From an uncultured Treponema sp. (GTDB lineage: Bacteria; Spirochaetota; Spirochaetia; Treponematales; Treponemataceae): 10,889 nucleotides of DNA. Positions 1-5,339 of the stretch are shown one piece after another (position 1 is the stretch's first letter; the number at the start of each line of letters is the position of its first letter). The position numbers and the translations under genes were made by a program. Location: the NCBI GenBank assembly GCA_934667505.1, contig CAKULY010000042.1, positions 1 to 10,889 on the forward strand, given 5' to 3'. Under the pieces are notes generated by a model. That model saw nothing but the letters and a program-made list of their open reading frames with translations. It had not been told where the DNA came from and made no database searches.

Positions 1-98
1 TAATCACCACGAGCATACGAACCAAAAAGATATATACCAAGAGGATTAAGAGATTCCCTAAATTTTTCTGCAATTGTAGCAATTTCTTTATTAATCAT
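1..98 (-). CDS. Nucleotidyltransferase-domain protein, N-terminal fragment (runs off the left edge)
   Basis: Reading the minus strand from the ATG at 98 gives 32 residues, beginning MINKEIATIAEKF and ending LGIYLFGSYARGD at the window edge. The closing GSYARGD is the first half of the GSxARG signature of the DNA polymerase beta-like nucleotidyltransferase superfamily; the metal-binding SDxDL part should lie just outside. Small proteins of this type are often the MNT partner of MNT/HEPN toxin-antitoxin pairs, but larger nucleotidyltransferases share the motif, so the exact role is open. An in-frame TAA 12 bases upstream fixes this as the only possible ATG. No Shine-Dalgarno sequence is visible. 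The family call rests on one motif in a short fragment. Confidence 0.7.
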   Translation of the reverse strand, partial: MINKEIATIAEKFRESLNPLGIYLFGSYARGD

Positions 99-152
99 AT
101 TACTAATTTAACATAAAATTTATTTTTTGCAAAAAAAATTCCCTTGCAAAAC

Positions 153-242
153 AAAAAGGGGCTGTTTAATAAGTTCAAATTGCACGGGAACTTTTACAAA
201 GCCCGCCAATGCAAAATTTACTTACTAAACAGTCCCTTTTTA
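153..242 (-). terminator. Long imperfect hairpin after the outer-membrane protein gene, probable terminator
   Basis: Arms 153-173 and about 221-241 are inverted copies (GGGGCTGTTTAATAAG against GGGACTGTTTAGTAAG, two differences over 21 bases). The similarity continues inward less exactly, with CGGG/CCCG pairing near the centre. On the minus strand it begins about 20 bases after the stop codon at 262 and its distal arm runs into CCCCTTTTTGTTTT, as expected for an intrinsic terminator. The 90-nt length and terminal-repeat-like ends also allow a small non-autonomous mobile element; no target-site duplication was found. Confidence 0.55.
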
Positions 243-261
243 TAGAAACAAAAGTTCTAAA

Positions 262-807
262 TTAGAACCAGTAGCGGAAACCTACGTTTACAGGAATACC
301 CCAGCTTAATTGGAAGCCTTCAGCATATTCGCCCAAACCAATCATTAATGGCAATTGGAAAGCTGCCTGACCGTATATTTCCCAGTTACCTGTAAGGAAG
401 TAGTTTGTACCGATAACAGCACGTGGAGCAACTGAAATATAAATTGCATTACCAGTCTTCCAACCTTCATTATCAAACCACTTAGAAGTTTCAATTGATG
501 TAAAACTTGCTGCAAGCCCAGCTGCATAGAACCAGCGCCACTTGCCGTTAGCACCTTTTACATTGATTTTAGGGTTACCAATCCACCAGTCTGCTGTTCC
601 ACCAATGTTAAAATATCCAGAAGACAAACCTACATCAACTGCAAAAACACATGGAAGCTGCTGAACTTTGAATGTTACTGACAATGGCAAACTAGAATAT
701 CCACCAGCAGTATAACCTGTCTGCAAACCAATACCTGTTACAGCAAAAGTGCTAGCTGTTCCAAGTCCTAAAAGCATTGCCAAAACTGCAATAATTTTTT
801 TGTTCAT
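262..807 (-). CDS. Secreted small beta-barrel outer-membrane protein, function unknown
   Basis: A 181-residue protein. Residues 1-22 form a signal peptide: KK, a hydrophobic core AVLAMLLGLG, and a cleavage site after STFA. The mature part is rich in Gly and aromatic residues in alternating amphipathic stretches, has no hydrophobic helix, and ends in RYWF. A terminal Phe in an aromatic context is the usual last-strand signature of outer-membrane barrels. The size suits an eight-stranded OmpX/OmpW-like barrel. No named family is recognised with certainty. The start is well supported: AAAGGAG at 817-823 lies nine bases upstream. Downstream is a long hairpin, so the gene is probably monocistronic. 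Its promoter sits beside a 15-base G tract, which suggests expression varies between cells. Outer-membrane location is inference; a periplasmic beta protein is the alternative. Confidence 0.75.
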   Translation of the reverse strand: MNKKIIAVLAMLLGLGTASTFAVTGIGLQTGYTAGGYSSLPLSVTFKVQQLPCVFAVDVGLSSGYFNIGGTADWWIGNPKINVKGANGKWRWFYAAGLAASFTSIETSKWFDNEGWKTGNAIYISVAPRAVIGTNYFLTGNWEIYGQAAFQLPLMIGLGEYAEGFQLSWGIPVNVGFRYWF

Positions 808-845
808 AATTTTTTTCTCCTTTGAAAATAAAAAACTATGTTTAT

Positions 846-873
846 AGTTTAAACATTTTTACATAAAGGTCAA
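846..873 (-). promoter_or_regulatory. Putative promoter of the outer-membrane protein gene
   Basis: On the minus strand TTGACC (873-868) is a good -35 box. TAAACT (851-846) is a moderate -10 at 16-base spacing; TATAAA (846-841) is a better -10 box but 21 bases away. The G15 tract ends nine bases upstream of the -35 and is preceded by an A10 run (901-910), which resembles an UP element. Confidence 0.5.
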
Positions 874-882
874 TAGAAACAG

Positions 883-897
883 CCCCCCCCCCCCCCC
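883..897. repeat. Homopolymer of 15 C (poly-G on the minus strand), likely slipped-strand switch
   Basis: Fifteen consecutive C on the plus strand lie between the divergent barrel-protein and alarmone-synthetase genes. In so AT-rich a region such a tract is far from chance. It is outside coding sequence and directly upstream of the -35 box of the barrel-protein gene. Poly-G tracts in promoters of T. pallidum tpr genes and the OmpW homologue TP0126 are known to vary in length and alter transcription; the same role is inferred here. The exact count is prone to sequencing error. Confidence 0.85.
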
Positions 898-937
898 GAT
901 TTTTTTTTTTGAATTTTTTCTTTTTGTTTCATTTTAT

Positions 938-966
938 TTGAAACATTTTGCCAGTTTGATTATTTT
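938..966 (+). promoter_or_regulatory. Putative promoter of the small alarmone synthetase gene
   Basis: TTGAAA (938-943), a 17-base spacer and TATTTT (961-966). The predicted transcription start falls at about 973, next to the ATG at 974, which would give an almost leaderless mRNA and would explain why no Shine-Dalgarno sequence is seen. TTGCCA (948-953) is an alternative -35, but its -10 would overlap the start codon. Confidence 0.35.
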
Positions 967-973
967 AATATAT

Positions 974-1642
974 ATGACAGACACAGAACTTCCAGTTGTA
1001 AAAAAGAACGAACTTATCAATCCAAACGATTTTTATAAAATTGCCTTTCAGTTTCAGGAAATCATGATGGTTTACGAAAGCGCAATCAAACAGGTTGAAA
1101 CTAAACTTGAAATTTTAAACAAAGAGTATAAAGTTACGGGCCGGCGCAATCCTATCGAGACCATAAAAACTAGAATAAAATCTCCGGAAAGCATTGCAAA
1201 AAAGCTTAAAAAGAAGAATCTTCCAGTGACATTTGAATCCATGACAGAAAACTTAAACGACATTGCAGGCGTCCGCGTAATTTGCCCCTACATTTCAGAT
1301 ATTTACACCATAAAGGACATTTTGCTGAAACAGCCTGACATTGAGCCAATTTATATAAAAGACTATATAGAAAATCCTAAGGAATCTGGCTACAGGAGCA
1401 TGCATCTTGTTATTAGAATTCCTGTATACCTTTCAGAAGCACAGCACAACGTAAAGGTAGAAATTCAGCTTAGAACCATTGCCATGGACTTTTGGGCCAG
1501 CCTTGAGCACGAGTTGCGTTATAAAACAACTTCAAAAGTTCCGCAAGGAATCAGAAGAGAATTAAAGCGATGTGCCGACACAATCGCCATGACCGACCGC
1601 GAAATGGAAGAAATCGCAATAGAATTGCAAGCGTTGGATTAA
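974..1642 (+). CDS. Small alarmone synthetase, (p)ppGpp synthetase of the RelQ/RelP type
   Basis: A 222-residue protein with only the RelA/SpoT synthetase domain. It transfers pyrophosphate from ATP to GDP or GTP, making the stringent-response alarmone in the cytoplasm. Visible motifs in order: TRIKSPESI (66-74, substrate-binding R67 and K69), DIAGVR (97-101 and preceding D), SGYRSMH (138-144) with Y140 for guanine stacking, and VEIQLRT followed by FWASLEHELRYK (162-184), close to B. subtilis YjbM. There is no HD hydrolase domain and no TGS/ACT regulatory region, and the length fits single-domain synthetases. A TTG at 938 would add 12 residues that do not fit the family, so the ATG at 974 is preferred. 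RelQ cannot be separated from RelP by eye, so no symbol is given. It is divergent from the barrel-protein gene and shares its 166-bp intergenic region. Confidence 0.9.
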   Translation: MTDTELPVVKKNELINPNDFYKIAFQFQEIMMVYESAIKQVETKLEILNKEYKVTGRRNPIETIKTRIKSPESIAKKLKKKNLPVTFESMTENLNDIAGVRVICPYISDIYTIKDILLKQPDIEPIYIKDYIENPKESGYRSMHLVIRIPVYLSEAQHNVKVEIQLRTIAMDFWASLEHELRYKTTSKVPQGIRRELKRCADTIAMTDREMEEIAIELQALD

Positions 1643-1684
1643 TTTTGTTTCTTTTTGCGCGTTTTAGTGTTACTTTATAGGAAG

Positions 1685-1735
1685 TTGAAACTTTTTATAG
1701 AGATAAGATAAAACAGTCAAAAAGTTATCTGTTTT
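1685..1735 (+). promoter_or_regulatory. Putative desulfoferrodoxin promoter with an overlapping inverted repeat
   Basis: TTGAAA (1685-1690) is followed 17 bases later by ATAAAA (1708-1713), a weak -10. A perfect 7-bp inverted repeat, AAAACAG (1710-1716) and CTGTTTT (1729-1735), with a 12-base centre, begins inside the -10. Its position suits a repressor operator, for example a peroxide- or iron-responsive one, or a leader hairpin. No named operator consensus is recognised. Confidence 0.35.
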
Positions 1736-1762
1736 AATCTTGGCTTTTTATAGGGGGCAAAT

Positions 1763-2146
1763 ATGAGTAATTTAAAATTTTATTTTTGCAAGCACTGCGG
1801 AAAAATTATCTTTCTTTTAAAAGATTCTGGAGTTCCAACAGTATGCTGCGGAGAAGAAATGCTTGAACTAAAAGCGGGCGTAACAGACGCTTCTAGCGAA
1901 AAGCACGTTCCTGCTGTAAAAATTGAAGGAAACAAAGTTAGCGTTACAATTGGCTCTGTAGAACATCCTATGGAAGAAAAGCACCACATTGAATGGATTT
2001 TGCTTGAAACAAATCAAGGATTCTATCAAAAAAATCTTTCTCCTCAAATGGCACCTAAAGCAGAATTCTTGCTTTCAGAAGGAGAAAAACCAAAGGCTGT
2101 ATACGAATTCTGCAATCTGCACAAACTTTGGAAAGCAGAACTGTAA
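1763..2146 (+). CDS. dfx: Desulfoferrodoxin, two-iron superoxide reductase
   Basis: A 127-residue cytoplasmic enzyme that reduces superoxide to peroxide without releasing oxygen, the usual defence of anaerobes. The N-terminal desulforedoxin-like domain keeps all four rubredoxin-type iron ligands C9, C12, C28 and C29. The catalytic domain has the square-pyramidal iron ligands H48 (in EKHVP, with E46 and K47), H68, H74 or H75, C117 and H120 (in CNLHKLW). Numbering is almost identical to Desulfovibrio desulfoferrodoxin. T. pallidum's well-studied enzyme lacks a working first centre, so this copy is the complete two-iron class. The start is backed by AGGGGG (1752-1757) five bases upstream. It probably has its own promoter in the 120-bp gap after the alarmone synthetase gene. 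Confidence 0.96.
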   Translation: MSNLKFYFCKHCGKIIFLLKDSGVPTVCCGEEMLELKAGVTDASSEKHVPAVKIEGNKVSVTIGSVEHPMEEKHHIEWILLETNQGFYQKNLSPQMAPKAEFLLSEGEKPKAVYEFCNLHKLWKAEL

Positions 2147-2196
2147 TGCAAGCTTTAAGCGGAGAGAGTCCTAAATTTGTTTTTATGGTTTTTAAC

Positions 2197-2874
2197 CTAT
2201 TCGTCTTTTTTAGAATCTAAAGAATGTTCTTTTCTATAAAGTTCTATCAATTCATCTTTTGAAATATTGCCGTTTCGCTCGCGAGCGGCTTTTAATTTTC
2301 GGTACACGGTATTTTCGCTAAAACCTTCGACTTCTTTTTGGTAAACCTTTCCAGAACACAATTGTACTATTATCTTTTCTTCGTCTTCGTAAAGCACAAG
2401 TTTTTTCCGATTAAACCTATCGCTTAATACATAGAATGCAATTTCCAAAAACCAAATGCTTCTTGCCATATGAATCAAAAAATGGAAAATCGATTCGCCA
2501 TTTATAGAAAAAGCAATGCAAACCGCCGCAAAATACAGAGCAATTGCAATTCCGGCTTTTTTTGAATCGAACATTATAACGATGCAGACAATAAAAAGCG
2601 CTGTAAAATTATTAAAAAGACAAGTTTTTTCAAAGGCTATTAAAAAAACAAGAATTACAGAATAAACCAAGTAAAAATACGGAAAACACTTTTCCTTAAA
2701 AATCAAGGCAACCGGGATATAAAGAAGATTTATGCTTGCAATAATCAAACTTACTACAAAAGAATCCTCTACAAAAATCCTTGCCGTGTACAATATGCAA
2801 AGTATACCTGAAAGAATGCAAGTAGAAAGCAAAAAGTATTTTCTTATAAACAATAATATTGACTCTTGCTTCAT
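2197..2874 (-). CDS. Six-helix integral membrane protein with a C-terminal helix-turn-helix
   Basis: A 225-residue protein of no recognised family. Six hydrophobic segments are seen at about 12-31, 39-59, 66-82, 90-103, 106-124 and 132-151. They are followed by a basic linker (DRFNRKKL) and a soluble tail of about 65 residues. In the tail, IVQLCSGKVYQKEV followed by FSENTVYRKLKAARER (about 168-200) reads as a helix-turn-helix like those of LuxR or sigma region 4 proteins. The architecture suggests a one-component sensor that binds DNA from the membrane. A strong GGAGG (2880-2884) five bases before the ATG at 2874 sets the start; a GTG at 2880 would lie inside that site. It follows trpR by 22 bases and is probably cotranscribed, so a partner role with TrpR is plausible but unproven. 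DNA binding is inference from one motif. Confidence 0.7.
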   Translation of the reverse strand: MKQESILLFIRKYFLLSTCILSGILCILYTARIFVEDSFVVSLIIASINLLYIPVALIFKEKCFPYFYLVYSVILVFLIAFEKTCLFNNFTALFIVCIVIMFDSKKAGIAIALYFAAVCIAFSINGESIFHFLIHMARSIWFLEIAFYVLSDRFNRKKLVLYEDEEKIIVQLCSGKVYQKEVEGFSENTVYRKLKAARERNGNISKDELIELYRKEHSLDSKKDE

Positions 2875-2879
2875 AAACA

Positions 2880-2884
2880 CCTCC
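2880..2884 (-). promoter_or_regulatory. Ribosome binding site that decides the start of the membrane HTH gene
   Basis: GGAGG on the minus strand, read in the context TTTCGGAGGTGTTTATG. It places translation at the ATG at 2874, not the in-frame GTG at 2880, and lies in the 22-base gap after the trpR stop codon. Confidence 0.8.
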
Positions 2885-2896
2885 GAAAAAGGTCAG

Positions 2897-3199
2897 CTAA
2901 TGATTCAAAGAATTTAAAGCTTCTCTAAAGGCGCTGTTTTCTTTTTGAAGTTCCTTTGAACCGCGCGTAATTTTACACAACGACATATTATACTTTTTTG
3001 CAATATCGCGTTGAGTAACACCATTATTAAGTTCTTTTACTAGAAGCCAGCGTTCTGCAAAATCCTTCCGTTCGCTAGGAGTAAAAATACAACCAAAAAA
3101 ATTAGAAATAAATTCTTTATCTGTAGACTTTGTAATTATATCAAGCAATTCTGAATAACTTTTTTTTAATACTTCATTATCATCAAAAGAAACGTTCAT
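2897..3199 (-). CDS. trpR: TrpR-family transcriptional repressor
   Basis: A 100-residue all-helical regulator of the Trp repressor family (TrpR/YerC superfamily); E. coli TrpR binds operators as a dimer when loaded with tryptophan. The diagnostic stretch runs from FTPSERKDFAERW (39-51) through TQRDIAKKYNMS (62-73) to KITRGSKELQ (76-85), parallel to E. coli LTPDEREALGTR, SQRELKNELG and TITRGSNSL. Corepressor residues T44, R54 and R84 of E. coli are kept as T40, R50 and R79, but T81 and S88 are replaced by K76 and E83. Ligand identity is therefore less certain than family. A second in-frame ATG at 3220 would add seven residues, but a TATAAT lies between the two, favouring 3199. No Shine-Dalgarno sequence is visible. 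It lies just downstream of the aromatic-amino-acid-type importer, its likely target by context. Confidence 0.85.
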   Translation of the reverse strand: MNVSFDDNEVLKKSYSELLDIITKSTDKEFISNFFGCIFTPSERKDFAERWLLVKELNNGVTQRDIAKKYNMSLCKITRGSKELQKENSAFREALNSLNH

Positions 3200-3208
3200 T
3201 TGTTTTCT

Positions 3209-3236
3209 ATTATATATCATTATTTTAAAAAAGCAA
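3209..3236 (-). promoter_or_regulatory. Putative trpR promoter
   Basis: On the minus strand a perfect TATAAT (3214-3209) lies 16 bases from TTGCTT (3236-3231). The predicted transcription start is at about 3202, three bases before the ATG at 3199, so the mRNA would be almost leaderless. No CTAG-type trp operator is seen here. Confidence 0.5.
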
Positions 3237-3254
3237 ATTTTGCAATCAAAAATC

Positions 3255-3350
3255 TATATAGCCCGAACTTCGAGTTTTTAGAAAGAGAATAAACTCGTTG
3301 AGAGCGTTTTTTTTCACAATTTATAAAAAACTCGAAGTTCGGGCTATATA
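3255..3350. repeat. 25-bp perfect inverted repeat with a conserved-type loop
   Basis: Arms 3255-3279 and 3326-3350 are perfectly complementary (TATATAGCCCGAACTTCGAG plus TTTTT, and its reverse). The 46-nt loop has its own small hairpin CTC-GTT-GAG followed by GCG and eight T on the plus strand. It lies between the importer operon and trpR, both minus, so it can separate their transcripts. The loop shares AATAAA, CGTTGAGA and GTTTTT in order with the hairpin at 5289-5333, and more loosely with the element at 8516-8727. Confidence 0.9.
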
Positions 3351-3360
3351 CGCTGCAATT

Positions 3361-3389
3361 AAAAAAGAATTTCTGCTGTATAGATTCTT
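3361..3389 (-). terminator. Weak terminator-like hairpin after the importer ATPase gene
   Basis: On the minus strand AAGAAT (3389-3384) pairs with ATTCTT (3370-3365) and runs into TTTT, about 35 bases after the ATPase stop codon. The stem is six A/T-rich pairs only, so it may act together with the strong palindrome beyond it. Confidence 0.3.
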
Positions 3390-3423
3390 GATTTTATCAC
3401 ACTTTAATAATTAACCTAATTTT

Positions 3424-4209
3424 CTACCCAAGAACCATTTTATCGTTTACTTCGCCGTTTACACTGAATTTTAAAAGCAAGTCTTCAACTGTAAGATTTT
3501 TCTTTTCTTCACCACGAACGTCGTAAACAACTTTTCCGTCCATCATCATAATAAGACGATTTCCATAGCGGATTGCATCTTTCATATTGTGAGTAACCAT
3601 GAATGCCGTTAAATTATCACGCATAATAAATTCTTCTGTGAGTTCAAGAACTTTTTTGGCAGTTTTTGGATCAAGAGCGGCTGTGTGTTCATCTAGCAAA
3701 AGCAGTTCTGGTTTTCGCAAAGTTGACATCAACAAAGTCAAGGCCTGCCTTTGACCGCCAGAAAGCAGTCCCACCTTTGCAGAAAGACGGTCTTCCAAGC
3801 CTAAATCGAGCAAAGCCAATTTTTCTTTATAAACCTGACGCTCAGAAGGTTGAATATACCAAGAAAGACCTCTTTTTTTTCCACGGCGCATCGCCATTGC
3901 AAGATTTTCTTCTATGGACATATTTGCGGCAGTTCCCATCATTGGATCTTGAAAAACCCGGCCAAGATATTTTGCCCTTATGTATTCAGGTTTGCCTGTA
4001 AGATTCATTCCATCTAGTTCTATAGAACCTGTATCTGCATAGTGAACGCCTGCGATTAAATTCAAAAGTGTTGATTTTCCAGCACCGTTTCCACCAATAA
4101 CAGTAACAAAATCACCGTCTTCTAAAGTTAAATCTATTCCTTTTAATGCTTTTTTTTCTGTTATTGTGCCGGGATTAAAAGTCTTTTTAATATTTGTAAG
4201 TTTTAACAT
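3424..4209 (-). CDS. ABC importer ATP-binding protein (TrpZ-like)
   Basis: A 261-residue cytoplasmic ATPase that powers the adjacent permease. All catalytic elements are intact: Walker A GGNGAGKST (39-47), Q-loop Q87 in RVFQDP, signature LSGGQ (149-153), Walker B ELLLLD (168-173) with catalytic E174, D-loop AALD (177-180) and switch H207 in THNMKDA. The insert around RRGKKRGLSWYIQPSER and the DEHTAALDPKTA stretch are typical of the uncharacterised-importer ATPases linked to ABC_sub_bind proteins (TrpXYZ type). It begins 23 bases after the permease, with GGGGA before the ATG. It is the last gene of the importer operon, followed by a weak hairpin and a 25-bp inverted repeat. Confidence 0.93.
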   Translation of the reverse strand: MLKLTNIKKTFNPGTITEKKALKGIDLTLEDGDFVTVIGGNGAGKSTLLNLIAGVHYADTGSIELDGMNLTGKPEYIRAKYLGRVFQDPMMGTAANMSIEENLAMAMRRGKKRGLSWYIQPSERQVYKEKLALLDLGLEDRLSAKVGLLSGGQRQALTLLMSTLRKPELLLLDEHTAALDPKTAKKVLELTEEFIMRDNLTAFMVTHNMKDAIRYGNRLIMMMDGKVVYDVRGEEKKNLTVEDLLLKFSVNGEVNDKMVLG

Positions 4210-4232
4210 AATCTTCCCCAGTTTTTGAAAAT

Positions 4233-5264
4233 TTAATCGTTTGGAACGTGCTTAAAATTGTCATCTGCATGACGGGTGTCGCGCTCATTTTCCGGTCCTT
4301 TGTAGGAAAGCCTTCGCTTATCAATTTTTTTCTTTATAACTGGAACGGAAAGAGCGATTGCCACGATTAAAGCTGTTAAAAGCTTTAAATCAGTTGATTT
4401 TAATCCCATCTGCAGAACCAAGGCGATAATAATTCTATAAATTATAGAGCCAAAAACAACAGAAATCAGCGTGTACCAAAATCCAAATCTTGAACCAAAA
4501 ATAACTTCGCCAATAATAATCGAAGCAAGTCCAATTACGATAGTTCCTGTTCCCATTCCTACATCTGCGTAACCCTGACTTTGGGCGACCAGCGCACCAG
4601 AAACGGCAACCATTCCGTTAGAAATCATCAGACCGACAATTTTAGTTGTATCTGTATTAACGCCTAAAGCGCGAACCATATTTTCGTTGCTTCCAGTAGC
4701 ACGAATTGCGCTTCCGTATTCAGTTCCAAAGAACCAGTACATCAAAGCGATAATAATTGCAATTACAATAACTCCAATAATCAACGAACAAGTAGTGGTG
4801 CTAAGCGCAAGACCTTTTTGCAAAAAGGCGGAATCTGAATCCTTTATAAAAAACTTTGCAATCCACTTTGAAAAGGAGCAAAGTCCGCTTTTTAGATTGG
4901 ACATCATTGTAGAGCTGCCTAAAAGCGGAGTATTTGCCCTGCCCATAATCCGAATATTAATAGAATAGAGCGCAATTTGAGTTAAAATACTTGCAAGAAG
5001 TATATTGATTTTAAGTTTTGTATTCATAAAACCAGTTACAAGTCCGCAAACAGTTCCTAAAATAAAGGCGAATAATAGAGAAAGCAATGGATCAAAGCCA
5101 TTAATAATAAGAACTGCAGAAATTGCTCCGCCAGAAGCAAAACTTCCATCAACAGTCATATCGGCTACATTTAAAATTCTAAAAGTCAGATAAACTCCAA
5201 GAGTCATCAGACCCCATAAAATTCCTTGCGATATAGCTCCTTCAATTGCAAATAAAAATGCCAT
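4233..5264 (-). CDS. ABC importer permease, LivH/RbsC fold (TrpY-like)
   Basis: A 343-residue polytopic inner-membrane protein of the BPD_transp_2 family (branched-chain amino acid and sugar type permeases). The N-terminus GILWGLMTLGVYLTFRILNV followed by ADMTVDGSFASGG is typical of permeases paired with ABC_sub_bind proteins. About eight to nine hydrophobic segments follow, with the coupling-type stretch GSNENMVRALGVNT near the middle and the charged cytoplasmic tail DKRRLSYKGPENERD at the end. GAGG six bases before the ATG supports the start. It is separated from the binding-protein gene by a 16-bp hairpin that probably lowers its expression relative to the binding protein. It contains four tryptophans. 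Confidence 0.92.
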   Translation of the reverse strand: MAFLFAIEGAISQGILWGLMTLGVYLTFRILNVADMTVDGSFASGGAISAVLIINGFDPLLSLLFAFILGTVCGLVTGFMNTKLKINILLASILTQIALYSINIRIMGRANTPLLGSSTMMSNLKSGLCSFSKWIAKFFIKDSDSAFLQKGLALSTTTCSLIIGVIVIAIIIALMYWFFGTEYGSAIRATGSNENMVRALGVNTDTTKIVGLMISNGMVAVSGALVAQSQGYADVGMGTGTIVIGLASIIIGEVIFGSRFGFWYTLISVVFGSIIYRIIIALVLQMGLKSTDLKLLTALIVAIALSVPVIKKKIDKRRLSYKGPENERDTRHADDNFKHVPND

Positions 5265-5288
5265 TTTTTACCTCAAAAAAAACAAAAA

Positions 5289-5333
5289 CCACGCCTAAAT
5301 AAAACCGTTGAGAAAGTTTTTATTTAGGCGTGG
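5289..5333 (-). terminator. Intra-operon hairpin between binding protein and permease genes
   Basis: Arms 5289-5304 and 5318-5333 are a perfect 16-bp inverted repeat (CCACGCCTAAATAAAA). The loop is 13 nt, 5305-5317, CCGTTGAGAAAGT. On the minus strand the stem is followed by TTTTTGTTTTTTTT, a textbook intrinsic terminator. Its place right after the binding-protein stop, with the permease start only 25 bases beyond, suggests partial read-through or 3'-end stabilisation, giving more binding protein than permease. Confidence 0.85.
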
Positions 5334-5339
5334 CAATTT

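Noticed and set aside
254..268. Short perfect palindrome GTTCTAAATTAGAAC at the end of the barrel-protein gene
   Set aside because: It spans the stop codon and has a one-base centre, so it cannot fold as an RNA hairpin at full length, and such AT-rich palindromes are expected by chance here.
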